Origin: Salinicola sp.
GTDB lineage: Bacteria > Pseudomonadota > Gammaproteobacteria > Pseudomonadales > Halomonadaceae
Assembly (NCBI GenBank): GCA_002695065.1
Contig: NZNW01000100.1
Span: 1-35,561 of the forward strand
Direction of reading: 5' to 3'
DNA length: 35,561 nucleotides
In this document: positions 8,786-16,306 of the stretch, one piece after another
How positions within the stretch are numbered: the stretch's first letter is position 1
Layout: each line of letters begins with the position of its first letter
Notes under the pieces: model-generated
Seen by the model: only the letters and a program-made list of their open reading frames with translations
Told to the model about the DNA's origin: nothing
The model's database searches: none
Translations under genes and position numbers: made by a program

Positions 8786-9202
8786 TCATAGGCCACGACG
8801 GGCATGCTTCAACGAGATCTGATCGTTGAGCGTCCAGAAATCGTAGAGAACCCCGACCAGGAACAGGCCGCCGGTCACCAGGTAGATCAATCCGGTGATC
8901 CACTTCCCCATGTACATGCGGTGAATGCCGAACACCCCCAGGAACGTCAGCAGGATCCAGGCCAGGGTGTAGCTGGTGGGCCCGGCCCGGAAGCGCAGAT
9001 CCGCCTGGCGATCCATGCTCGGGATCAGGAACAGGTCGATCAGCCAACCGATCCCGAACAGCCCCAGCGTCAGAAACCAGATCGTACCGGTCACGGGCTT
9101 GCCGTAATAGAACCGATGGGCTCCGGTGAACCCGAAGATCCATAACAGGTAACCGATGACCTTGCTGTGCGTGTCGTTGAGACTCAGACCGTGTTGTGCC
9201 AC
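8786..9202 (-). CDS. Tandem TM2-domain membrane protein
   Basis: A protein of 138 residues if started at the GTG at 9202, which has GGAG eight bases upstream. The open frame continues 94 codons further, but that part has no hydrophobic or domain character. Two TM2 units follow one another: GYLLWIFGFTGAHRFYYGK with TIWFLTLGLFGIGWLIDLF, then WILLTFLGVFGIHRMYMGK with LIYLVTGGLFLVGVLYDF. Each has the family pattern of a helix ending G-HRFY/MYMGK, a short turn and a second helix. That makes four membrane segments. TM2 proteins are common and mostly uncharacterised. The neighbour downstream is the ExoD-like gene, 60 bases away. Confidence 0.8.
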   Translation of the reverse strand: MAQHGLSLNDTHSKVIGYLLWIFGFTGAHRFYYGKPVTGTIWFLTLGLFGIGWLIDLFLIPSMDRQADLRFRAGPTSYTLAWILLTFLGVFGIHRMYMGKWITGLIYLVTGGLFLVGVLYDFWTLNDQISLKHARRGL

Positions 9203-9830
9203 GCGCGTTGCTCCAGACTCGTTTGATGTTTGAAAACCACTGGCCAGCACAGTCTCGCTGCGCCGGCGCACCCCATAGACAGCGAGCGACAGCTTACCCA
9301 AGGTCGCCGACACGATACATAGCCGTGTTCGGGACGATACGTAGCCGGATTCGGGACGGCGGCTCGGCCACGACGTCGGCCGAGATACCCGCTGCGACCT
9401 CGACGTTGGGGAGACGTACCCGCCACTGTCGACGGCAAACTCCGAACATTCCCCGCCAGCAGCGGCGTCTGTCGGGCCGAGCATGACGGTTTTCTGTCAA
9501 TCTTCTTAAAAAGGGTTAATAAAACCATACCGTGTGACGCGATCAGCCCGGAAAAAAGGCGTTGGCGGGCTGTAGACGTGCATAAATTTTCCATCTATGG
9601 TTCATATGCGGGGCATGGGAAACGATGCTACCAAAGTCAAGCCCCCAGGCGCTTGACGAGGTATATCGCCCAATGCAACATCCGTTGCGTAGGTTTGCAG
9701 GTAGAATGTCGTCAGTTGTTAGTCGATCTCGTCGAACTCCTAGTGCGCATTCCCCCCTAGTCTGACCACGCATTTCGGGCATCCCCCGGGAGGCTCGGGT
9801 ACATCACTATGCAAGTTAAGGATATCGACA
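9203..9830. other. Divergent intergenic region, TM2 / cold-shock gene
   Basis: This stretch of about 630 bases holds no convincing gene. The part nearest the cold-shock gene (about 9540-9830) is more AT-rich. It could contain the long 5' leader typical of cspA-type mRNAs, which acts as an RNA thermosensor in E. coli, but I cannot show this from sequence alone. TTGACG at 9653-9658 is a possible -35 box; the matching -10 (CAACAT, 17 bases on) is poor. Confidence 0.5.
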
Positions 9831-10037
9831 ATGGCAACTGGCACTGTCAAATGGTTCAACGACACCAAAGGCTACGGTTTCATCTCTCCCGATGACGGCG
9901 GCGATGATCTGTTCGCGCACTTCTCCGAAATTCAGGCAGAAGGCTTCAAAACTCTGCAGGACGGCCAGAAGGTCACCTTCGACGTCACTCAGGGCAAGAA
10001 AGGCCTTCAGGCCGCCAATATCAAGGTTGCTGGCTAA
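9831..10037 (+). CDS. CspA-family cold-shock protein
   Basis: A 68-residue single-domain OB-fold protein that binds single-stranded RNA and DNA and prevents RNA structure. The RNP1 motif KGYGFISPD (about residues 13-21) and the RNP2 motif DLFAHFSEI are both present, and the start [11 protein letters not shown] is canonical. AAGGA lies upstream of the ATG. It is a single-gene unit with a long upstream gap and a strong terminator at 10095-10120. The family contains both cold-induced and constitutive members; sequence alone does not say which this is, so no specific csp letter is given. Confidence 0.96.
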   Translation: MATGTVKWFNDTKGYGFISPDDGGDDLFAHFSEIQAEGFKTLQDGQKVTFDVTQGKKGLQAANIKVAG

Positions 10038-10094
10038 ACCCGGCCAAAGGTTCCAGACGCAGGGATCGATTCCAAGCGTTTCACCGCCTTGAGC

Positions 10095-10120
10095 AAAGCC
10101 CACCGGATGGTGGGCTTTTT
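10095..10120 (+). terminator. Rho-independent terminator of the cold-shock gene
   Basis: AAAGCCCACC and GGTGGGCTTT form a 10-bp stem around GGAT, followed by TT on the plus strand. The A-rich left side means it could also serve the deaminase gene that ends at 10160 on the minus strand. Confidence 0.85.
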
Positions 10121-10159
10121 AGTGCGCCCCCCAAAGCCCGAAAGCGCCCCGCCCGGTCC

Positions 10160-10600
10160 TCAGGGTTCGCCGATATCCTCGTGCCAAACCTCCGGATGGG
10201 CGGCGATGAACCGTGACATCAACTCCCGGCACACCGGATCGTCGAGGACTTCGACCCCGACGCCACGCGCCCTGAGCAGCGCCTCTTCGCCCATGAAGGT
10301 TCGGTTCTCGCCGACGACGACCCTGGGTATGCCATAGAGCAGAATCGCACCGCTGCACATCGGGCATGGCGACAGTGTCGTGTAGAGCGTCGAATCCCGA
10401 TAGACAGCGGCAGGAAGGCGGCCGGCATTCTCCAGCGCATCCATCTCGCCGTGGAGAATGGCGCTTCCCCGCTGCTGGCGCTGATTGTGCCCTCGCCCGA
10501 TGATCTCCCCCCGGTGGACCAGGACGGACCCGATCGGGACGCCGCCCTCGTCGAGACTGCGCCTCGCCTGTTCGACCGCTGCCTGCATGAAGTCATCCAT
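10160..10600 (-). CDS. Cytosine deaminase, fungal FCY1-like type
   Basis: A 146-residue zinc deaminase of the cytidine/deoxycytidylate fold. The zinc site is clear: HGEMDALENAG (H50 ligand, E52 proton shuttle) and SPCPMC (C79, C82 ligands). From memory, yeast cytosine deaminase shares unusually long stretches with it: LYTTLSPC, GAI--YGIPR-VVGEN and the C-terminal W-EDIGE, whose aspartate (D142 here) contacts the pyrimidine ring, plus the asparagine in GRGHN (N39). That points to cytosine to uracil conversion in pyrimidine salvage rather than tRNA or guanine deamination. It is unrelated to E. coli CodA. I chose the ATG at 10600 because it matches the family N-terminus; in-frame ATGs 21 and 33 bases upstream lack a ribosome site. 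Lies 58 bases downstream of a lipid kinase gene. Confidence 0.85.
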   Translation of the reverse strand: MDDFMQAAVEQARRSLDEGGVPIGSVLVHRGEIIGRGHNQRQQRGSAILHGEMDALENAGRLPAAVYRDSTLYTTLSPCPMCSGAILLYGIPRVVVGENRTFMGEEALLRARGVGVEVLDDPVCRELMSRFIAAHPEVWHEDIGEP

Positions 10601-10658
10601 GTCGAGCCCGCCCTTTTGCATTGACCGATTCATGACGCTGCCCCATCGCCGGCCGATA

Positions 10659-11582
10659 TCAACCGGCGCGGCCTATCAAGGGGCAGTTTTCGGGAACCAC
10701 CAGCGGCAAAGCCTCGCAATCGAGCGATGCCCGGAAGTGCTCGTAGCGGCGTGGTTCACCATCGAGGTTGAGCGGAAAGGCGCCGTCGCTGTCGAACTCG
10801 ACCCATGGTACGCGGAGATAGCGCACGAACTCCCCATCCTGGGGGAGATTCTCGAGCTCGTCGATGATGCGTTTCAGCTCGCCCAGCGAGTTGAAGTGGC
10901 GCACGAACAGCAGTTCGAGCAGACCGTCGTCCAATCTCGCGGAGGGCGCCAGGCGCTGCCCGCCTCCAGCCTGGCATCCGTTACCGATGGCCAGCATGAA
11001 GAGCGGAACCCTCGCTTCTCCCTCCGGCCAGCGCAGGTGGCCTTCGAAGGGCTGATAATTCCACGCTTTCAACATGCCCATCAACGAATAGGCCCCGCCG
11101 CCCAGCAGCCGCTTCAGCCCCACCGGGGTGGAGGTGGTGATCTCGGCACCGAACCCGCCCGAGGCCACATTGACGAAGGCCTCGTCATCGAGCTTGCCGA
11201 CGTCCACCGCCCTGACGCTGCCGGTCAGGGCCAACTTCAAGGCGTCACGCGGCGCCATCGGCAGATTCAGGCCGTGGGCGAAGTCGTTGGCGCTGCCCAG
11301 CGGCAGGATGCCCAGAGCCGGGCGACGCTCCGGAGGCTGGCGCATCAGTCCGGCGACGATCTCGTTGATCGAACCGTCGCCACCGCCGGCGATGATTCGC
11401 GAAGCGCCACCGGCTACCGCGGCGTCCACCAGCCAGACGCCATCGCCGCCCTCCCAGGTGACCCGGACCTGGAGATCGTGACCTTGACGGCGCAGATCCT
11501 CGACCGCGTCACGAATCTCCGGCTGCTGCGCCGATTTCCCGTTGAGAATCAACCATGTGCTTTCCTTGCCAGGACTGGCCAT
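10659..11582 (-). CDS. YegS-like lipid/diacylglycerol kinase
   Basis: A 307-residue protein of the diacylglycerol kinase catalytic family; E. coli YegS has 299 residues and phosphorylates lipids such as phosphatidylglycerol in vitro. The nucleotide-binding motif GGGDGSINEIVAGL sits around residues 66-80, followed by LGILPLGSANDFA, the second family motif. The C-terminal beta-sandwich carries FVNVASGGFGAEI and ends in a substrate-site region. The start at the ATG at 11582 (MASPGKES) has AAAGGA upstream. An ATG 36 bases earlier is possible. It is soluble and probably acts at the inner membrane surface. The deaminase follows 58 bases downstream on the same strand, with no obvious functional link. 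Confidence 0.9.
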   Translation of the reverse strand: MASPGKESTWLILNGKSAQQPEIRDAVEDLRRQGHDLQVRVTWEGGDGVWLVDAAVAGGASRIIAGGGDGSINEIVAGLMRQPPERRPALGILPLGSANDFAHGLNLPMAPRDALKLALTGSVRAVDVGKLDDEAFVNVASGGFGAEITTSTPVGLKRLLGGGAYSLMGMLKAWNYQPFEGHLRWPEGEARVPLFMLAIGNGCQAGGGQRLAPSARLDDGLLELLFVRHFNSLGELKRIIDELENLPQDGEFVRYLRVPWVEFDSDGAFPLNLDGEPRRYEHFRASLDCEALPLVVPENCPLIGRAG

Positions 11583-11845
11583 ACCTGTATCGTCCTTTCC
11601 CGAGGCCGGTCGAATCATCTCGCCCGTGCCGTGATGTCTCGCGCTGCCGTTACCACGAACCCGCTCATTCTAGCGCGTTGGCGGCGTCCCGATATGCGAC
11701 GTGTTAAACCTCACCCCAACGCAACGACAACCCGTGCCGTCTCATCGATCGCAAGGCGACGAAGAGTCGGCTGCGACAGCGAGACGGTTGCCGATCGTTC
11801 GGCATGGCTGTGACAACGGCACGGCAAACTCTCTCCACGGACCAG

Positions 11846-13039
11846 TCACTCGCTGGCGGCGACATCGGTGTCCGCCATCGCTCTTGCTGTCGCCCACAGC
11901 GCCGCACCGGCACCACAACAGATCAGCGCCAGAGACGTCTGTGGTGCCAGTGGCGTGATCAGCAGCAGGGTCGCCAGCGAAGCACCGCCGCCCAGTTGAA
12001 TGGCGCCCAGCAGGGCCGCCGCCGTCCCCGCCCGCTCCGGGAACGGTTCCAGCGCCAGGCTGGCCGCGGCACCGAGCACCATCGAGAAGCCCACCGAAAG
12101 CACTGCCACCGGCCCCATGAACGTGAGCACGGAAACCGGCACGCTCCAGTACAGGCAAGCGATCAGGGCACCTCCGCCCACGACGACGACCAGCCCCCGC
12201 TGCACGGTGGATTTCCGCCCCCACCGTGCCATCAGCCGGGGCACGATGAAGAACGCCACGGTGCTGACCAGGGCATTACCGCCGAACCACAGGCTGAAGA
12301 CCCACTCCGGCTGTCGCAGCCTATCCATCATCACCACCGGCGCCGCCGACACATAGACGAGTATGGCCGCCATCATGGTGCTGACGAGAATGGCGTAGTA
12401 GAGAAACCGCCGATGGACCAGCACCGGGCGATAGCGCGACCAGCGATAGAGCCGCCGTTCGATCGGCGTGTCGTGGGGCCGTGTCTCCCCGAAGCGCCAG
12501 TAGGCACCCAACCACAGCAACCCCGCAAACCCGGTCATGAAGGCAAAGTTGCTGCGCCACCCCAGCGCCACTGTCAACGCCCCGCCCAGCACCGGCGCCA
12601 GTGAGGGCACCAGCGTCAGCGAACCGTTGAGATAGCTGTAGAGCCTGGCCCCCTCGATGGGCGTATAGCTGTCACGCACCGCCGCAAAGGCCACGGTGAC
12701 GGAGGCGCAGGCGCCGAACCCCTGCAGGACGCGGGAGGCGTAGAGCATCTCTATCGACACGGCAGACATGCCGATCAACGCCGCGACCATGTAGATGGCA
12801 GCGCCCCCCAACAGCACGGGACGGCGTCCGAAACGATCGGTCAGCGGGCCGACCATGAGCTGACCGACACCGACGCTCATCAGAAACAGCGTGATGGTCA
12901 GCTGCAAGGCAGCATGGGAACGCTCGAACTCATCCGCCATCGCGGTCAACGCCGGCAGATAAATGTCGATCGCCAGTGGCGACAGCATGACCGCGCCCAT
13001 CAAGATCCAGAAAGCCGGACGTCCTTCACGTTGCTGCAT
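11846..13039 (-). CDS. Bcr/CflA-family multidrug MFS transporter
   Basis: A 397-residue inner-membrane protein with about 12 membrane segments. The N-terminal signature LSPLAIDIYLPALTAMADEF is diagnostic of the Bcr/CflA (DHA1) drug:proton antiporters. The first cytoplasmic loop shows GPLTDRFGRRPVLLGG (motif A). Helix 4-5 shows RVLQGFGACASVTVAFAAVRD (motif B and C region). Substrates in relatives include bicyclomycin, sulfonamides and chloramphenicol; the substrate here cannot be read from sequence. GAGGCAGTC precedes the ATG. No regulator adjoins it. Confidence 0.92.
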   Translation of the reverse strand: MQQREGRPAFWILMGAVMLSPLAIDIYLPALTAMADEFERSHAALQLTITLFLMSVGVGQLMVGPLTDRFGRRPVLLGGAAIYMVAALIGMSAVSIEMLYASRVLQGFGACASVTVAFAAVRDSYTPIEGARLYSYLNGSLTLVPSLAPVLGGALTVALGWRSNFAFMTGFAGLLWLGAYWRFGETRPHDTPIERRLYRWSRYRPVLVHRRFLYYAILVSTMMAAILVYVSAAPVVMMDRLRQPEWVFSLWFGGNALVSTVAFFIVPRLMARWGRKSTVQRGLVVVVGGGALIACLYWSVPVSVLTFMGPVAVLSVGFSMVLGAAASLALEPFPERAGTAAALLGAIQLGGGASLATLLLITPLAPQTSLALICCGAGAALWATARAMADTDVAASE

Positions 13040-13108
13040 GACTGCCTCGCCACTATTCGGGAGCGCCTACTCTATCGACTGACGGGGGAATGACAACCAT
13101 TCTCGATA

Positions 13109-13804
13109 TCAATCCCCCGTGGGAGAGAGCTGGAACTCCAGCAGGCGGTCGTGGTCGCGCAGATCGGCGGCCAGTGGCGGAATGTACTTGCGGTCATGCG
13201 TTCGCAACATCATGCGGTATTCGAACTGACGACCCTCGTCGCGCGTCCGGTAGCTCAGGCTCTCGATCCTGAACCGATGAGCCCCCATCAGGTCATGAAT
13301 CTGGCGCTCGGACATGACGCTCTGACTGTCGAAACGCAGGATGCAACGGGCAAAGATCCGGCTGGGCATACGCCCCTCCACCATCCGGAAAAGCGATAGC
13401 GTCAGCAAGGTGACTGCCGTCGCCACCACTGCCGGGAACAGAAAACCGATGCCATAGAGAATGCCCAGCGTGGAGGTGATCCAGATCGAAGCGGCCGTGG
13501 TCAGCCCCCGGACCGTCAACCCCTCCTTGAAAATCACGCCGGCGCCGAGGAACCCGATCCCGGTCATGATTCCTTGAGCCATTCGGGTGGGATCGGTGCG
13601 AATGGTCGTTTCCGGCACCTCCGTCCCCAGCCATTGCCACTGATACATCGTGACCATCATCAGCAGCGCCGACGATACGCAGACCAGCGCATGGGTACGG
13701 AAGCCCGCCGGCCGCCCATGAAAGGTCCGCTCCAGCCCGATCAGGCTTCCCGCCAGCCAGGCCATCCCCAAGTGCATCAGCATCGTCCAGGATTCCGGCG
13801 ACAT
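13109..13804 (-). CDS. MgtC/SapB-family membrane protein
   Basis: A 231-residue protein. Residues 1-140 hold the MgtC domain with about four to five membrane helices and the conserved stretches WLAGSLIGLERTFHGRPAGFRTHALVC and GIMTGIGFLGAGVIFKEG, then GLTTAASIWITSTLGI. The C-terminal part (about residues 145-231) is a soluble ACT-like domain, as in Salmonella MgtC. Family members modulate F-type ATP synthase and are linked to growth at low magnesium and survival in host cells; in a free-living bacterium the role is more likely magnesium or phosphate stress. AAGGAG precedes the ATG. It is divergent from the YfdC-like gene. Confidence 0.93.
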   Translation of the reverse strand: MSPESWTMLMHLGMAWLAGSLIGLERTFHGRPAGFRTHALVCVSSALLMMVTMYQWQWLGTEVPETTIRTDPTRMAQGIMTGIGFLGAGVIFKEGLTVRGLTTAASIWITSTLGILYGIGFLFPAVVATAVTLLTLSLFRMVEGRMPSRIFARCILRFDSQSVMSERQIHDLMGAHRFRIESLSYRTRDEGRQFEYRMMLRTHDRKYIPPLAADLRDHDRLLEFQLSPTGD

Positions 13805-13936
13805 CGTTGGCTATCTCCTTGTCGCATTTACGACTATCGTTCAAGCATAGCGCCTGTGAACATCGATCGCAGAGGCCTCGGCGGTGATTTTCGCCGCCTC
13901 CGCTCCGCCACTTTTCAGCTGACGAGGAATGACCGC

Positions 13937-14788
13937 TTGAGCAAACGCCACAATCTCACCCCGCCCAGCCGGGTGGCTAAAGACGACGACGATGAGCACG
14001 ATCTCCAGCTCAACGGCGAGGAACTACCCTCCCGCGCCGCTGCCGTGCATGAATCCATCCGGGAGGAGGGGGAAACGGAGCTGAGCCGGACCGTATCGGC
14101 CCTGCTCTGGTCCGCCATCGCCGCCGGCCTCTCGATGAGTTTCTCGATGCTGGCGAAGGGCCTGCTGCGCGCGCACCTGCCGGACAACGACGTCGGGTTC
14201 CTGGTCGAGTCACTGGGCTACACGGTGGGGTTCCTGGTGGTCATCATGGCCCGCCAGCAGCTCTTCACCGAGAATACCGTGACGGCGGTGCTTCCCGTGA
14301 TGAGCCAACCCCGGCTCGGCAAGTTCATGTGCCTGCTCCGGCTCTGGGGCGTGGTGCTGGTGGGCAATCTGGTCGGCGTCGCCGTCTCCGCCTGGGCCAT
14401 TCTGGCACTGCCGATCTTCTCGATGCAGACCCACGAGGCGTTCCTCGCGCTGGGCGAGCACATCCTCGAGAACACGCCGATGCAGATGTTCGCCAAGGGC
14501 ATCGTGGCCGGGTGGATGATCGCGACCATGGTCTGGCTGCTGCCCAGCGCGGGAAGCGCCAAGATCTGGGTCATCCTGATCGTGACCTACCTCGTCGCGA
14601 TCGGCGAGTTCACGCATATCATCGTCGGCTCCACCGAGGTGATGTACCTGGTCTTCTCCGGCCACGCCGGCTGGTCGGAATACCTGTTCCACTTCGGCTT
14701 CCCGACCCTGCTCGGCAATGTCGTCGGCGGCACCTTCATCTTCGCCCTGATCAGCCACGCGCAGATCCGCAGCGACAGCGATCGCTAA
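13937..14788 (+). CDS. yfdC: Formate/nitrite-transporter family protein, YfdC-like
   Basis: A protein of 283 residues with the TTG start at 13937, which has GAGG nine bases upstream. A GTG at 13856 in the same frame would add 27 residues but has no ribosome site. A charged cytoplasmic N-terminus (DDDDEHDLQLNGEELPSRAAAVH) precedes six membrane helices. Landmarks shared with E. coli YfdC, as I recall it, include ALLWSAIAAGLSMS, VVIMARQQLFTENTVTAVLPVM, WGVVLVGNLVG and GNVVGGTFIFALISHAQIR. The family forms pentameric channels for small monovalent anions; YfdC's substrate is not known. The stop codon TAA is also the first bases of a palindromic intergenic repeat. Confidence 0.88.
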   Translation: MSKRHNLTPPSRVAKDDDDEHDLQLNGEELPSRAAAVHESIREEGETELSRTVSALLWSAIAAGLSMSFSMLAKGLLRAHLPDNDVGFLVESLGYTVGFLVVIMARQQLFTENTVTAVLPVMSQPRLGKFMCLLRLWGVVLVGNLVGVAVSAWAILALPIFSMQTHEAFLALGEHILENTPMQMFAKGIVAGWMIATMVWLLPSAGSAKIWVILIVTYLVAIGEFTHIIVGSTEVMYLVFSGHAGWSEYLFHFGFPTLLGNVVGGTFIFALISHAQIRSDSDR

Positions 14789-14836
14789 GCTCCGTCTGAA
14801 AAATGCCTGCGCTCGCCGACTTTTCTTACGAACCCT
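14787..14836. repeat. Short copy of the palindromic intergenic repeat
   Basis: AAGCTCCGTCTGAAAAATG matches the left terminus of the full copy at 237. About 25 bases on, CTTTTCTTACGAACCC resembles its right terminus. The two ends are imperfect inverted repeats of each other with GC-rich arms between. The interior of the full copy is missing, so this is an internally deleted or minimal version. Its left edge overlaps the yfdC stop codon. Confidence 0.5.
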
Positions 14837-14893
14837 GAGTAGGCGCCAGGGAGAGCGAAACCGCTCGCCTGACGCAGTTTTCCCCGGCCGCGC

Positions 14894-14920
14894 TCAAGCC
14901 GAGCGCGTGCCCGCCGATAC
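14894..14920 (+). promoter_or_regulatory. Sigma-28 (FliA) promoter of the flgO lipoprotein pair
   Basis: TCAAGCCG is followed by GCCGATAC with exactly 15 bases between TCAA and GCCGATA. The known FliA pattern is TAAA/TCAA-N15-GCCGATAA. It lies 58 bases before the ATG of the first lipoprotein, in the right orientation. The -10 matches at 7 of 8 positions; the -35 at about 4 of 8. Confidence 0.7.
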
Positions 14921-14977
14921 TCTCCGAAAGCCATAACCATACAGACGTCCCGGCGATCGGACAGGAACTCTCTACAC

Positions 14978-15649
14978 ATGTCATTGAAACCTTGGGTGCT
15001 GCTCTGCGGCCTGCCGCTGCTGAGCGGCTGCTTCGGCGTCAACACCTCCCAGGCCCCGCTGGCCACCACCTACCCGGCGACCACCCAGCAGCGTATGCAG
15101 GCCGCCTATCACTGGGAGGTGCTGGCGCGGCACGAGGCCAAGGCCATCATGGCCGACCGCAGGCTCGACCGGCGCGCGCTCTATATCAGGCCCCCCGAGA
15201 CCGAAACCGCCTTCAGCCGCGGCTTTGGCTCGCTGCTGACCAGCGAGCTGGTGAAACAGGGCGCCACGGTCAGGACCAGCGATCTCGGCGCGGCCACCGT
15301 CACTTTCGACGTGCAGGTCGTGGCACACCGGGATCGCCAGCCGATCCGCCCACCCCAGGGCGCGTTGACCGCGCTGGCGGCGGGCATCGCGGTGGCAACG
15401 ATTCCGTTCAACCATTGGTCGGAGCCCTCGCTGGCGCTGATCCCTGCCGCCGGGCTGGTCGACCTGTTCAGCGGCAGCTGGACCTCGGAGAGCGACGAGG
15501 AGGTGATCATCACCGTCCAGGCCGACGAGTACCAGACCCTGCTCTACTCCTCTTCCAATCTCTACTACATCAACCCCGGCGATAGCGGCCAATACGGCCG
15601 TGCGCCGGCTGCCGAGCAGGGCCAGCTCAAGGTATCGTCGCAATGGTGA
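14978..15649 (+). CDS. Uncharacterised outer-membrane lipoprotein paired with FlgO
   Basis: A 223-residue protein that I do not recognise as a named family. It begins with a lipoprotein signal peptide: MSLKPWVLLCGLPLLSGC, with the lipobox LSGC at about residue 18 and no aspartate at +2, so outer-membrane sorting is likely. After a conserved-looking block ARHEAKAIMADRRLDRRALYIRPPE it has a region FGSLLTSELVKQGATVRTSDLGAATVTFDVQVV. That region resembles the alpha-beta pattern of FlgO and other domains that build periplasmic rings or pores. Residues about 130-165 include a hydrophobic loop (ALTALAAGIAVATI). It is followed directly by the FlgO-domain gene and sits behind a FliA-type promoter. By context it is probably a flagellar outer-membrane accessory; this is inference. 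Confidence 0.7.
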   Translation: MSLKPWVLLCGLPLLSGCFGVNTSQAPLATTYPATTQQRMQAAYHWEVLARHEAKAIMADRRLDRRALYIRPPETETAFSRGFGSLLTSELVKQGATVRTSDLGAATVTFDVQVVAHRDRQPIRPPQGALTALAAGIAVATIPFNHWSEPSLALIPAAGLVDLFSGSWTSESDEEVIITVQADEYQTLLYSSSNLYYINPGDSGQYGRAPAAEQGQLKVSSQW

Positions 15650-15672
15650 GGCGCAGCCGAGAGAGTTCCGCA

Positions 15673-16218
15673 ATGTACGTATCTTTCTACGCTCGGCTGC
15701 TGCTCGTGCTGCTGCTGGCGGCACTGACAGGCTGCTCGATGCTCGCCCCCAACGGCCGCCCACACCAGCCGACCACCCTGGAGCGGGTCGACTCGGCAGC
15801 CAAGGCGCTGGTCGAGAACAGCCGGGGGCGGCTCGACGACGCCGCACCGCTGGTCGCCACCACCTTCGTCGACGTCGACCACCTCGGGCAATCCTCGACC
15901 CTGGGCCGTACCCTGAGCGAAATGTTCGTCTCGCGGTTGGTCGAGTCTGGCCAGCAGGTGATCGAGGTCAAGCTGCGCAACAGCCTCTACATCGAAGAGA
16001 ACACCGGCGAGCTGATCCTGTCGCGTAACGTGCAGCGGCTGAGTCAGGATTACGACGCCAGCGCGGTGCTGGTGGGCACCTACGCTCAGGCCCAGGATCG
16101 GCTGTTCGTCAACGCCCGGGTGGTGCGTATCGCCGATCGCGCAATCCTCGGCGCGACCAGCTTCGAGCTGCCGCTCAACAATGATCTGCGTACGCTGCTG
16201 CCCCCCAGCTACCCCTGA
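15673..16218 (+). CDS. flgO: FlgO-domain outer-membrane lipoprotein
   Basis: A 181-residue protein. A lipoprotein signal peptide (YARLLLVLLLAALTGC, lipobox LTGC) is followed by a FlgO domain. Landmarks are APLVATTFVDVDHLGQSSTLGRTLSEMF, RLVESGQQVIEVKLRNS and DYDASAVLVGTYAQAQDRLFVNARVV. In Vibrio, FlgO with FlgP and FlgT is needed for stable flagellar anchoring at the outer membrane. The ATG at 15673 gives a signal peptide of normal length; an ATG at 15643 overlapping the previous stop would add ten charged residues before it. Only 23 bases separate it from the upstream lipoprotein, so the two are one operon. A strong terminator follows. The flg letter is used for the domain; orthology to Vibrio FlgO is not proven. 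Confidence 0.85.
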   Translation: MYVSFYARLLLVLLLAALTGCSMLAPNGRPHQPTTLERVDSAAKALVENSRGRLDDAAPLVATTFVDVDHLGQSSTLGRTLSEMFVSRLVESGQQVIEVKLRNSLYIEENTGELILSRNVQRLSQDYDASAVLVGTYAQAQDRLFVNARVVRIADRAILGATSFELPLNNDLRTLLPPSYP

Positions 16219-16251
16219 GCCGAGCCGACCTCGAGACTATCTCGACAACGC

Positions 16252-16278
16252 AGAAGGGCGCCCGATGGGCGCCCTTCT
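16252..16278. terminator. Bidirectional terminator, flgO / leuA
   Basis: AGAAGGGCGCCC and GGGCGCCCTTCT form a 12-bp perfect stem with a 3-base loop, between two convergent stop codons. T-richness after the stem is limited on either side, but position and strength support a shared terminator. Confidence 0.75.
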
Positions 16279-16306
16279 CGTCTTGCCTCGCAGCGGTCGG
16301 TGACGC

